From Pseudomonadota bacterium (lineage in GTDB: Bacteria > Pseudomonadota > Gammaproteobacteria > Xanthomonadales > Xanthomonadaceae), in assembly GCA_023395465.1 (NCBI GenBank), contig JAEWZE010000087.1, forward strand, positions 1 through 10,287: a stretch of 10,287 bases of DNA, given 5' to 3'. The translations under genes and the position numbers were made by a program. Numbering within the stretch: position 1 is the stretch's first letter; each line of letters starts with the position of its first letter. Positions 1 to 6,492 of this stretch are shown in pieces. The notes under the pieces are model-generated. The model did no database searches. It was not told the DNA's origin and saw only the letters and a program-made list of their open reading frames with translations.

Positions 1-593
1 GCCTGGTCGAACACGTCGCCCTCGCCATCGACCATGCGGTCGCGAAGCGAGCGCATGCCCATCCCGGCCAGGGACAGCACCAGGGGCAGGAAGCGCTCGC
101 GCCAGTCGAGTTCGTACTGGATCCCGAGCTGGTGCTTCTTCCACGCGGCGTAATGAAGCGACGCCACCCGGTTGAGGAAGATGTCCAGGAATGCGCGCGG
201 TGCGCGGTCGCGCTCGTAGATCTCACGCTGGACCAGCAACTCGGTGTAATGCAGGGGCAACACCCCGCCCGCGCCGGTGAATCCGGTGAACGCGGGCGTG
301 AGGTGGACCCTGCCTACGGTTTCCGTGGCGACGGCATGCTCGATCGCGGCCGCCTTCTCGAGGCGGGTTCCATCCTCCGAGTAGGCTTCGATGTTCTCGA
401 TCTCGCTGACCGGGAACACCAGCGCCAGGCTGTTGCGGAACCGTACGCGATCCAGCGGCGCGCCTCCGCTGCCGGGCACGTGCGCGAACATGTGCTCGAG
501 CACGCGCATCGCCTGGAAGAACCCGAAGCGATGCGGCTCCTGGAGCAGCTGCTGCGCTACGCCAGGATCGATTCGCCGCTTCTGGGCTTGCAT
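1..593 (-). CDS. tssG: TssG, T6SS baseplate subunit (5' part, truncated by window edge)
   Basis: Baseplate wedge protein of the T6SS (VasB/ImpH family). In characterised systems it binds TssF and TssE to form the wedge around the VgrG spike, in the cytoplasm. Only the first 197 residues are present and the frame is open to the left edge. I translated it directly: it begins MQAQKRRIDPG and has the family's N-terminal HRFGFFQAMRVLE segment (residues 21-33). The hallmark PLHYTELLVQRE (113-124) is followed by RDRAPRAFLDIFLNRVASLHYAAWKK (129-153), which matches the conserved core where TssG proteins read PLHYTE and FLDIFNHR. The chosen ATG lies 34 bases before the tssF stop codon, so the genes overlap by 37 bases and are probably translationally coupled. 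No better start is visible downstream without losing the conserved N terminus. The C-terminal part lies outside the window. Confidence 0.93.
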   Translation of the reverse strand, partial: MQAQKRRIDPGVAQQLLQEPHRFGFFQAMRVLEHMFAHVPGSGGAPLDRVRFRNSLALVFPVSEIENIEAYSEDGTRLEKAAAIEHAVATETVGRVHLTPAFTGFTGAGGVLPLHYTELLVQREIYERDRAPRAFLDIFLNRVASLHYAAWKKHQLGIQYELDWRERFLPLVLSLAGMGMRSLRDRMVDGEGDVFDQ

Positions 594-2392
594 TCGACCA
601 GTACCTCGCCCGTCGTCGCCGACAGGATGCTCAATTGGGTGAAGCTGTTCGCATGGACGTACAGCCCGAAGAAACGGTCCATCACCCCGGCGAACGCCGC
701 GATGCCCGTACCCACGAAACTGCCTTCCTCCACGGTCAGCTGGATGCGGACACCGCGCACGATGCTCGAGAAGTGGCGTCCGGACAGCCACGTCGTCGTC
801 GGCTCGTTGGTCAGGCCAACGATTCCGTCGATCTGTCTGCGGGTCACGGCGGATTGCGCAATGTCGTACAGATGCAGCATTTCCTTCAGCGCCGACAATC
901 CGCTCTGGGTCAGGGACAGGCTGTTGAGCGACAGGTGCGAGATCAGCCGCCACTGCGCGCCACGGCCGCGCTGGAACCGTCGGGGCGCGGTGGGCTTGCG
1001 CAACAGCGCGATGGCCTTGACGGGGCTGCCGCCCTCTTGCACCAGGTCCCCACCCGACAGGCCATAGGCCAGCTGCGAGGGCAGGTCGCGGTTGGTGCAG
1101 GTCAAGGCCAGGCTTACGACATCCGCCTGCGGCACCGAGACGTTGAAATTGAGGTCCACGAACGCAAGTTCGGTCTCGAACCCCGGACTGCGCGCTGCCA
1201 CGTCCTCGTCGCGCCGCTGGACCCAGTACAGCCCCGTCCCGTCGGGGTTCTCGCCGTGGTGCAGGGAATAGAACGGGCGGAATTCGGTGATCTGCTCGCC
1301 CTGCGGGGTCTGCCTGATCCGGTGCACCGAGTCGATCGACGACACTTCGTAGGCAAACGCGCGACGCGCATCGGCCACGACCGGGTAATGGGTCGTCTGG
1401 TGCGAAACACGGATCGGTTCGCCCTGCATTGCGAACAGGTTTACCACCGGGGTGCACGCGGTCAGCACATGGCGCGGTGCGAGCGCCTCGAGTACGCGGC
1501 TGCCCGCCCAGTCGCCGCCCGCGCCCTTGAGTACGAAATGGACGGTGAATTCGCTGCCCACGTTGGCAGGCAGCGCCGCGAGGTCCAGATCGAAGAAGCC
1601 GAACTTCTCCGGAAACGCGAACAACTCCGTCAGCAGCCGGTAGGCCGAGTGGGAGCGACTCGGGAAGTCGATCAGCGCCTCGTCCTCCGCGAATCCGACC
1701 GCTTCGAGCGGAACTTCCGAAAGCGGAACCCAGCGCCCGCCGTTCGCGGGCTCCACCCAAGCCTGCAGGACATGCAGGCTGAGCACATCGCGCAACGCCG
1801 CGCGGAACGAGGGCTCGCCATCCAGGAACAGGCGCAGCTTGCCGACGCCCAGGCGCGAGACCGACGCATCGTCGCCATGCAGCGAGAAGGAAAGCGACAC
1901 CTGGCCACTGGCATCGGGCGGCAGCGTCACCGCCATCGGCGGATCGGCGATGGACAGGTAGCGGGCGCTGGACACCCGGATCGGGGCGAGCGTGACGTCG
2001 TAGGCGGTGCGGAATCGGCAGGCGACCCCACGCACCGGACGCGACTGCAGCACCGTGCCACGCGGCACGCGCAACGGCGCGGTCAACTTCGACAATGCGG
2101 ACCCCATGTCGAAATGCGCGATGGAACACGACGGGAACGGCCGCAGGTAATGCGGGTACATCACCTCGAGCAGGGCTTCGGTGAACTCCGGATAGCCGTC
2201 CTCGATCCGCTTGGACACCCTGGCGCTGAGCAACGCAAAGGATTCGATCAGGCGCTCGACATGCGGATCCTGGCTGCCGTCGGCCGACAGGAGCAGGCGT
2301 CCGGCGATCTTCGGGTAACGATCCGCGAACTCCTGGCCATACTTGCGCAGGTAGGCCAGTTCGCGTTCGTAGTACGGAAGCAGGTCTTCCAC
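557..2392 (-). CDS. tssF: TssF, T6SS baseplate subunit
   Basis: Large baseplate wedge protein (VasA/ImpG family), 611 residues, close to the usual family length of about 600. Two TssF copies with one TssG are known to form the wedge core onto which TssE and TssK assemble. The N terminus carries the family signature EDLLPYYERELAYLRKYGQEF, then FADRYPKIAGRL, and a segment naming DPHVERLIESFALLSARV; these are diagnostic. I place the start at GTG 2392-2390, two bases after the tssE stop. The frame stays open much further upstream through tssE, but that extension is arginine-rich nonsense antisense to nothing conserved and duplicates tssE sequence in another frame. The GTG start and near-abutting stop imply translation coupled to tssE. 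The C terminus ends CKPRSGESILA and overlaps the tssG start. Confidence 0.95.
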   Translation of the reverse strand: MEDLLPYYERELAYLRKYGQEFADRYPKIAGRLLLSADGSQDPHVERLIESFALLSARVSKRIEDGYPEFTEALLEVMYPHYLRPFPSCSIAHFDMGSALSKLTAPLRVPRGTVLQSRPVRGVACRFRTAYDVTLAPIRVSSARYLSIADPPMAVTLPPDASGQVSLSFSLHGDDASVSRLGVGKLRLFLDGEPSFRAALRDVLSLHVLQAWVEPANGGRWVPLSEVPLEAVGFAEDEALIDFPSRSHSAYRLLTELFAFPEKFGFFDLDLAALPANVGSEFTVHFVLKGAGGDWAGSRVLEALAPRHVLTACTPVVNLFAMQGEPIRVSHQTTHYPVVADARRAFAYEVSSIDSVHRIRQTPQGEQITEFRPFYSLHHGENPDGTGLYWVQRRDEDVAARSPGFETELAFVDLNFNVSVPQADVVSLALTCTNRDLPSQLAYGLSGGDLVQEGGSPVKAIALLRKPTAPRRFQRGRGAQWRLISHLSLNSLSLTQSGLSALKEMLHLYDIAQSAVTRRQIDGIVGLTNEPTTTWLSGRHFSSIVRGVRIQLTVEEGSFVGTGIAAFAGVMDRFFGLYVHANSFTQLSILSATTGEVLVECKPRSGESILA

Positions 2393-2394
2393 GA

Positions 2395-2883
2395 TCAGGC
2401 CGCGTGCAGGCGCCGCAGACGGCTGACCGAGTAATGCTGCGTGTTGGTCTGCAGCATCGCGTCGAAGCTGATCGGCTCGCGCGCCGGCTGGAGGTTCAGC
2501 AACGCATGGATGGTGAAATGCAGGGTGGAGGCACTGCGGGCATTCGTCTGCAGCGACACGCGCACATTGACCAGACGCGATTCGTGCCGCGCTACCGCCT
2601 GTTCCAGCGACCTGCAGATGGCGGCCCTGTCGTAGGCGTTGGCCAGGCTCTTTCCGGAGAAATCGCTCAGGCCATAGGTCATCAACGAACGGCGACAGTT
2701 GGGAAAGCCGGTCAGCTCTTCCTCGGAAAACGCAGCGCGGCTGTTGAGCAGACCTTCCAGGTCGCGGGCCACCGATTCCTTGTACTGCTCGAGCGAGACG
2801 GACTTGAGCACGCCGGCGACCGCGCTGCTGCGGGCGTCGTCGTCCAGCAGCTTCTCGAGCAGGTTCGGCTCGTATCCCTTCAT
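2395..2883 (-). CDS. tssE: TssE, gp25-like T6SS baseplate protein
   Basis: 162-residue homologue of phage T4 gp25. It is the baseplate component that joins the wedges to the first sheath ring and nucleates sheath polymerisation. The centre reads FPNCRRSLMTYGLSDFSGKSL, followed by an arginine/glutamate-containing helix (SLEQAVARHESRLVNVRV), the order expected for gp25/lysozyme-like baseplate proteins, where a conserved E-x-R-type core occurs (here HESRL). I chose ATG 2883 (MKGYEPNLLEKLLDDD) over an upstream in-frame GTG at 2913 because a strong Shine-Dalgarno (GGAAGGGGG, 2901-2893) sits 9 bases before it. The gene follows hcp after a 125-base gap containing a terminator-like hairpin. It is directly coupled to tssF. 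Confidence 0.93.
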   Translation of the reverse strand: MKGYEPNLLEKLLDDDARSSAVAGVLKSVSLEQYKESVARDLEGLLNSRAAFSEEELTGFPNCRRSLMTYGLSDFSGKSLANAYDRAAICRSLEQAVARHESRLVNVRVSLQTNARSASTLHFTIHALLNLQPAREPISFDAMLQTNTQHYSVSRLRRLHAA

Positions 2884-2892
2884 GCCGTCGCA

Positions 2893-2901
2893 CCCCCTTC
2901 C
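2893..2901 (-). promoter_or_regulatory. Ribosome-binding site of tssE
   Basis: The minus strand reads GGAAGGGGG, ending 9 bases before the ATG at 2883. It is a very purine-rich Shine-Dalgarno and decides the tssE start against the upstream GTG at 2913. A strong site here could compensate for reduced transcript passing the hairpin after hcp (inference). Confidence 0.7.
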
Positions 2902-2969
2902 GTCGAGCGACACGCCACCCCAGTCATCTCCGCTCTGAAGCGGCCCCGGGAATCCCTGTCAGTCAATAA

Positions 2970-2999
2970 ATGCGGTGGCGCAGGCTCGCGCCACCGCAT
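2970..2999 (-). terminator. Hairpin with U-rich tail after hcp (intrinsic terminator or attenuator)
   Basis: There is a perfect 12-base inverted repeat (ATGCGGTGGCGC at 2970-2981, GCGCCACCGCAT at 2988-2999) with a 6-base loop. In the direction of transcription it starts 9 bases after the hcp stop. The stem's end runs into TTTATTG on the minus strand, a short U-rich tract as expected of a Rho-independent terminator. It lies inside an operon, so partial termination or protection of the hcp transcript end would raise Hcp output relative to tssE-tssF-tssG. The structure is seen directly; the function is inferred. Confidence 0.75.
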
Positions 3000-3008
3000 C
3001 GACCCACG

Positions 3009-3506
3009 TCAGACGCTGTGCGTCGGCTTGTTGAGCGTCGGGCTCCACTGCGCGACCGCCTTGCCGCCGAGACCGCCTTCCGCCTTCTGCTGCTGGTAGG
3101 TCCACTTGATCGAGCCGAAGCTCAGCTGGACCGTTTCCTGCGGCATGCCTTCCCTGTCGATCGAGGTCGTCACGCGGTGGACAAGCACGTTGAGCAGTTC
3201 GATCTTGTAGTAGTTGATCGCCTTGCCGTCCTTGTCAGCCCGGTAGAACTCGATGGCCGCCTTCGGGAAGGTGGTGCCGTTGGCCGCCGCCTGATGCAGC
3301 GCGGTGGTCGCCACGTCGATCTGCTTGACGATCTCGATCGGGGAAAGCTCCGCGCGGGCAGCGGTCTGGCCGCCCTTGGTGGAGGCCGTCGCCGAGCGGG
3401 GCTGCAGAACGTCCTGGCTGAAGGTTTCGATCTCGATCCAGTCCTTGTGGTCCTGGTCCCGGGATTCGCCCTTGATGGTGTCGATGCTGAGGAATGCGTG
3501 TTGCAT
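3009..3506 (-). CDS. hcp: Hcp (TssD), T6SS inner tube protein
   Basis: 165-residue haemolysin-coregulated protein. Hcp forms hexameric rings that stack into the tube inside the TssB/C sheath, carry small effectors and are secreted. The N terminus MQHAFLSIDTIKGESRDQDHKDWIEIETFSQDV matches the family pattern, with the G-E-S-x-D-x-D-H-K-D-W-I loop being especially characteristic. The later stretch of alternating strands (IEFYRADKDGKAINYYKIELLNVLV and VQLSFGSIKWTY) fits the Hcp beta barrel. There is no C-terminal effector extension, since the length is that of a plain Hcp. The start ATG has AAGGAAA at 3520-3514, 7 bases upstream. It sits between two unusually long, structured gaps, which suggests separate expression control for this highly consumed subunit (inference). 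Confidence 0.97.
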   Translation of the reverse strand: MQHAFLSIDTIKGESRDQDHKDWIEIETFSQDVLQPRSATASTKGGQTAARAELSPIEIVKQIDVATTALHQAAANGTTFPKAAIEFYRADKDGKAINYYKIELLNVLVHRVTTSIDREGMPQETVQLSFGSIKWTYQQQKAEGGLGGKAVAQWSPTLNKPTHSV

Positions 3507-3543
3507 GATCTGGTTTCCTTGTTCCGTTCTTCCGTGAGAAATG

Positions 3544-3617
3544 CCGGACTTCTGTCCGGAGGGACGGCTGGGCCTTGCGTGACACCGGGCCCCGCCGTTG
3601 GTCTGGATCTCCGTCCC
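3544..3617 (-). repeat. Cluster of inverted repeats in the tssC-hcp gap
   Basis: The 129-base gap between tssC and hcp contains three nested or adjacent inverted repeats. One is a compact 6-base stem with 4-base loop (CCGGAC 3544-3549 and GTCCGG 3554-3559). A 7-base pair of arms (GGGACGG 3561-3567 and CCGTCCC 3611-3617) encloses a 5-base pair (GGGCC 3570-3574 and GGCCC 3588-3592). In the transcript this would be a folded leader ahead of the hcp ribosome-binding site. There is no long U-tract, so it is not a convincing terminator. It may instead be an RNA processing or stabilising structure. In GC-rich DNA short arms arise easily by chance, hence the low confidence in function. Confidence 0.45.
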
Positions 3618-3635
3618 TTCGTGTTGCGATCCCCG

Positions 3636-5126
3636 TTACGACTTCTTGGCGGCAGCCGGCAATTCGGCCACCAGGCGTAGCGAGACAGACAGCTCATCGA
3701 GCTGGAAATGCGGCCTGAGGAAGGCCACCGCGCGGTAGACGCCGGGCTTGCCCGGCACTTCCGAAACCTGGATGGAGGCCTCGCGCAGCGGATACTGCGC
3801 CTTGGCCTCCTGCGTCGCGTTGTCGTCCAGCAACACGTACTGGGCGATCCAACGATTGAGGAAATCCTCGACGTTGCCCGCCGACGCGAAGCTGCCGATC
3901 TTCTCGCGCATCATCGCCTTGAGGTAATGGGCGATGCGCGAAACCGCGAAGATGTACTGCAGCTGGGCCGACAGGATGGCGTTGGCATTGGCCGAGTCGG
4001 TGTTGTACTTCTTCGGCTTCTGCACAGACTGGGCGCCGAAAAACGCCGCATAGTCGGTGTTCTTGCAGTGCACCAGCGGGATGAAGCCCAGGTCGCTGAG
4101 CTCCTTCTCGCGACGGTCGGTGATGGCGATCTCGGTCGGGCACTTGAGCGCCACCTCGCCGTCATCGGTACGGAAGGTATGGGTCGGCAGGTCCTCGACC
4201 AGGCCGCCACCCTCCACGCCGCGGATCGCTGCGCACCAGCCGAAGTCCTCGAACGCCTGGGTCAGGCGCGCGCCGAAGGCGTAGGCGGTGTTGCACCACA
4301 GGTACTTGTCGTGGTCGGTGCCGCTGACGTCCTCGACGTAGTTGAAGCCCTCGACGGTCGTGCCTTCCTTCGGGTCGTACGGGAGGCGGCCGAGGAACCG
4401 GGGCATCGTCAGGCCCACGTAGCGGCTGTCCTCGGACTCGCGGAAGGACTTCCACTTGGCGTATTCGATGGTGTCGAACACCTTGGCCAGGTCGCGCGGC
4501 TTGCCTAGATCGGTGAAGCTCTCCAGGCCAAACATGTTGTTGCTCGCCGCGGCGATGAACGGCGCGTGCGCGGCAGCGGCCACGTGCGACATCTGCTCGA
4601 TGAAGTACATGTCCTCTGGCTGGCGGCCGATCTGGTAGTCGCCGATCAGCGCACCGAACGGTGCGCCGCCGAAGGTGCCGAACTCCTCTTCGTAGACCTT
4701 CTTGAACAGCGCGCTCTGGTCGAAGTCGATGGCCGACTTGAAATCCCTGACCAGATCCTTTTTCGGCGCGTTCAACACCTTGATCTTGAGCATCGACCCG
4801 GTCGAGGTCTGCTGGCAGAGGTAATGCAGCCCGCGCCAGGTCGCCTCGAGCTCCTGGAACTGGGGCGCGTGCAGGATCGCGCTGACCTGGTCGGAGATCA
4901 GGCGGTCGAGTTCGGCGACGCGCGAATCCAGGGTCAGGTTGAGGTTGTCGGAAACGATGACAGTGCCCTGCAGGACTTCCTTCGCGAGTTCGGAAATGAT
5001 GTCCCTGGCGCGCTGGTGCTCGGCCGCGGACTTGGCGACCTTGCTCTGTTCGACGATCTGGTCGAGCAGGCCCAGTTCGACAGCCTGCGCGGATCCCTCG
5101 GCAGCGGTGACTGCTTTCGCGTTCAT
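3636..5126 (-). CDS. tssC: TssC, large T6SS sheath subunit
   Basis: 496-residue sheath protein (VipB/ImpD, EvpB family). It pairs with TssB to build the contractile sheath around the Hcp tube in the cytoplasm and drives firing. Family-typical blocks are present: LEATWRGLHYLCQQTSTGSMLKIKVLN in the first third, FGALIGDYQIGRQPEDM, the central WCNTAYAFGARLTQAFEDFGWCAAIRGVEGGG, and the C-terminal SRIAHYLKAMMREKIGSF. The length is normal and the ORF is intact. I chose ATG 5126 (MNAKAVTAAEG) because AGGAG at 5138-5134 lies 7 bases upstream, within the last codons of tssB. An in-frame ATG 21 bases further upstream lies inside tssB and lacks a better site. In Vibrio the TssC N-terminal helix is what ClpV recognises for recycling; I cannot verify that motif here. 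Confidence 0.97.
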   Translation of the reverse strand: MNAKAVTAAEGSAQAVELGLLDQIVEQSKVAKSAAEHQRARDIISELAKEVLQGTVIVSDNLNLTLDSRVAELDRLISDQVSAILHAPQFQELEATWRGLHYLCQQTSTGSMLKIKVLNAPKKDLVRDFKSAIDFDQSALFKKVYEEEFGTFGGAPFGALIGDYQIGRQPEDMYFIEQMSHVAAAAHAPFIAAASNNMFGLESFTDLGKPRDLAKVFDTIEYAKWKSFRESEDSRYVGLTMPRFLGRLPYDPKEGTTVEGFNYVEDVSGTDHDKYLWCNTAYAFGARLTQAFEDFGWCAAIRGVEGGGLVEDLPTHTFRTDDGEVALKCPTEIAITDRREKELSDLGFIPLVHCKNTDYAAFFGAQSVQKPKKYNTDSANANAILSAQLQYIFAVSRIAHYLKAMMREKIGSFASAGNVEDFLNRWIAQYVLLDDNATQEAKAQYPLREASIQVSEVPGKPGVYRAVAFLRPHFQLDELSVSLRLVAELPAAAKKS

Positions 5127-5130
5127 CGTC

Positions 5131-5637
5131 TTACTCCTGCCCGTCACCGGACGTGTCGAGCTGCTTGAGCTGCTCGGTATTGTTCAGGACGTCGGTGAGC
5201 AGGTCTTCGAGCTTCTCGTTCCCCGCGAGCTTGTTGCGGAGGTCGGCGAGCTTGGAGCGCGCTTCGAGCAGCTTGCGCAACGGCTCGACCTGTTCGACGA
5301 CGGATTCCGGCCGGAAGTCGTCGATCGACTTGAACTTCAGGTCGACCGCGAATTCGCCGCCCTCGTCGCTGATCTTGTTGGGCACGCGGAACACCGCGCG
5401 CGGCGCCACGCCTTCCAGCACGTCGTCGAAATTGTCCATGTCGATGTTGACGAACTTGCGGTCCTTGAGGCGCGGCAGCGGCTGCTCGGGTTGGCCGCTC
5501 AGGTCGCCGAGCACGCCCACCACGAACGGGATCTCCTTCTGCTCGATGGCGTCGCCCTTCTCCACGTCGTAGGTCAACTGCACCCGCGGCGGGCGCACCT
5601 TCTGCAGCTTCTTCTGGACACTGTCCTTCTTGGCCAT
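5131..5637 (-). CDS. tssB: TssB, small T6SS sheath subunit
   Basis: 168-residue sheath protein (VipA/ImpC-side partner, IglA family) that interlocks with TssC. The N terminus MAKKDSVQKKLQKVRPPRVQLTYDVEKGDAIEQKEIPFVVGVLGDLSG is highly characteristic, and the D-x-D-N-F-D-D-V-L segment and a C-terminal charged helix (EARSKLADLRNKLAGNEKLEDLL) follow as in homologues. Two adjacent ATGs are possible (5640 and 5637). GGGAG upstream is spaced 7 bases from the second but only 4 from the first, so the second is preferred. The gene follows the TPR lipoprotein by about 30 bases, and its stop is 4 bases before the tssC ATG, so the sheath genes are coupled. Confidence 0.96.
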   Translation of the reverse strand: MAKKDSVQKKLQKVRPPRVQLTYDVEKGDAIEQKEIPFVVGVLGDLSGQPEQPLPRLKDRKFVNIDMDNFDDVLEGVAPRAVFRVPNKISDEGGEFAVDLKFKSIDDFRPESVVEQVEPLRKLLEARSKLADLRNKLAGNEKLEDLLTDVLNNTEQLKQLDTSGDGQE

Positions 5638-5667
5638 CATGGCTCTCCCGATTCGATTGGATCTGGG

Positions 5668-6294
5668 TCAGTTCCCACCGAGCTTGTCGAATGGGTTCGC
5701 GGGTTTGGGCTTCGAGACGGGGGCCGCCGGCGCGGCGGCCGGTTCGGCAGCTGGCGCGGCGCGGCGGCGGGCCGGGCGGCGACTTGTCCTCTCGGGCGCA
5801 GGTTCGGTGGCGCCGGCAAACTCCGGCCCCATGGTGTCGCGCATGACCGCCGCCAGCTGGCGGGCTTCGTGCTGCGCCGCCTCGGTGGTCAGTACGCCGC
5901 TGCTCTGCAGCCGCTGCAGCGACTGGGTGGCGACGCGGAAGCCGCCGACGGTCAGCACGCTCTCGGCCACCTTGTCGGTAGGGTCGCGCGACAACGCTTC
6001 CTCCGCTGCCACGATGGCGCGACCGAACTGCCCGGTATCGAAATTGAGCTGGGCCAGACGCACCCACGGCTCCTTGCGTGTCGGGTCGGCCTTTGCGGCG
6101 GACTCGAAAGTGCGCATCGCTTCGGCGAAGTTCGACGAAGCCACCTGGCTTTCCGCATTCGCGATCAGCGTATCGTAGCCGACAACGGGTGCCTTGGTCT
6201 GCCCCCCAGTCGCGCAGGCCGAGACGGCCACCGCAACAACCATCGCCCCCAATACGCGGGCGATGCGCCCGCCGTTCCCTAGATCCATGTGCAT
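5668..6294 (-). CDS. TPR-containing lipoprotein, first gene of the tssBC operon
   Basis: 208-residue predicted lipoprotein of unknown exact role. A basic start is followed by a hydrophobic segment (VLGAMVVAVAVSAC) with a lipobox AVSA-C at Cys27. Position +2 is Ala, which favours outer-membrane sorting. Residues about 40-109 look like two TPR units (pattern A-x-x-x-F-x-x-A-x-x-x-D-P; FAEAMRTFESAAKADP, then FGRAIVAAEEALSRDP). Residues about 162-208 form a low-complexity Ala/Pro/Arg-rich tail ending NPFDKLGGN. I chose ATG 6294 because AAGGGA (6310-6305) lies 10 bases upstream; a second ATG at 6288 is possible and a TTG at 6321 is unlikely. Accessory lipoproteins beside tssB are known in some T6SS loci (Tag-type genes in Burkholderia), but I cannot assign this one to a named family. 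It may help dock the membrane complex or act as a chaperone-like scaffold (inference). Confidence 0.85.
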   Translation of the reverse strand: MHMDLGNGGRIARVLGAMVVAVAVSACATGGQTKAPVVGYDTLIANAESQVASSNFAEAMRTFESAAKADPTRKEPWVRLAQLNFDTGQFGRAIVAAEEALSRDPTDKVAESVLTVGGFRVATQSLQRLQSSGVLTTEAAQHEARQLAAVMRDTMGPEFAGATEPAPERTSRRPARRRAAPAAEPAAAPAAPVSKPKPANPFDKLGGN

Positions 6295-6381
6295 GGCGAT
6301 CAAATCCCTTGGAAGCCCCAACCAACCCTGGTCAACCGCCGCCCATCCGACGGCAGCAACGCATCAGTATCGCATGTTTTC

Positions 6382-6410
6382 GATATAGTCAGCTTTCACC
6401 GTAGCGTCAA
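6382..6410 (-). promoter_or_regulatory. Sigma70-type promoter for the lipoprotein-tssBC-hcp-tssEFG operon
   Basis: The minus strand has TTGACG (6410-6405, 5 of 6 to TTGACA), a spacer of exactly 17 bases (6404-6388) and TATATC (6387-6382, 4 of 6 to TATAAT). It lies in the most AT-rich patch of the window, in the divergent intergenic region. Transcription would start near 6375, giving a leader of about 80 bases before the ATG at 6294. The elements are seen; activity is inferred. Confidence 0.6.
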
Positions 6411-6411
6411 G

Positions 6412-6421
6412 CGTCCGGACG
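6412..6421. promoter_or_regulatory. 10-base palindrome next to the -35 element (possible regulator site)
   Basis: CGTCCGGACG is a perfect palindrome separated by one base from the TTGACG -35 of the minus-strand promoter, roughly at -37 to -46. That is a usual place for an activator or repressor dimer. Ten-base palindromes are expected several times per 10 kb by chance, so position is the only argument. Confidence 0.3.
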
Positions 6422-6492
6422 ATCGCACGCCACCGGGGCGCCCTGCAGCGGATAACATTGGACGGACCATACCCGGTCAAGGTGACAGCGCA

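Noticed and set aside
635..2434. 599-codon open frame on the plus strand opposite tssF
   Set aside because: It is antisense to a clearly conserved gene, rich in Arg, Gln and His with no family motifs, and typical of the shadow frame produced by GC-rich third positions.
2393..2893. Upstream extension of the tssF frame to give a 778-residue protein
   Set aside because: The added part is an out-of-frame reading of tssE; the family N terminus starts exactly at the GTG at 2392.
2961..2966. TTGACT on the minus strand just after the hcp hairpin as a -35 for tssE
   Set aside because: At a 17-base spacing the following bases are GC-rich (CCGCTT) with nothing like a -10, so no promoter is supported.
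4939..6282. 447-codon open frame on the plus strand opposite tssC, tssB and the lipoprotein
   Set aside because: It spans three real genes on the other strand, has low-complexity composition and no recognisable domain.
5144..6325. 393-codon minus-strand frame over tssB and the lipoprotein
   Set aside because: It is a shifted frame of two supported genes, Arg/Gly/Ala-rich with no conserved motif.
6453..6458. TAACAT as a -10 box for tssJ
   Set aside because: No -35-like sequence lies 16-18 bases upstream; it is a weaker candidate than TATAGT at 6384-6389.
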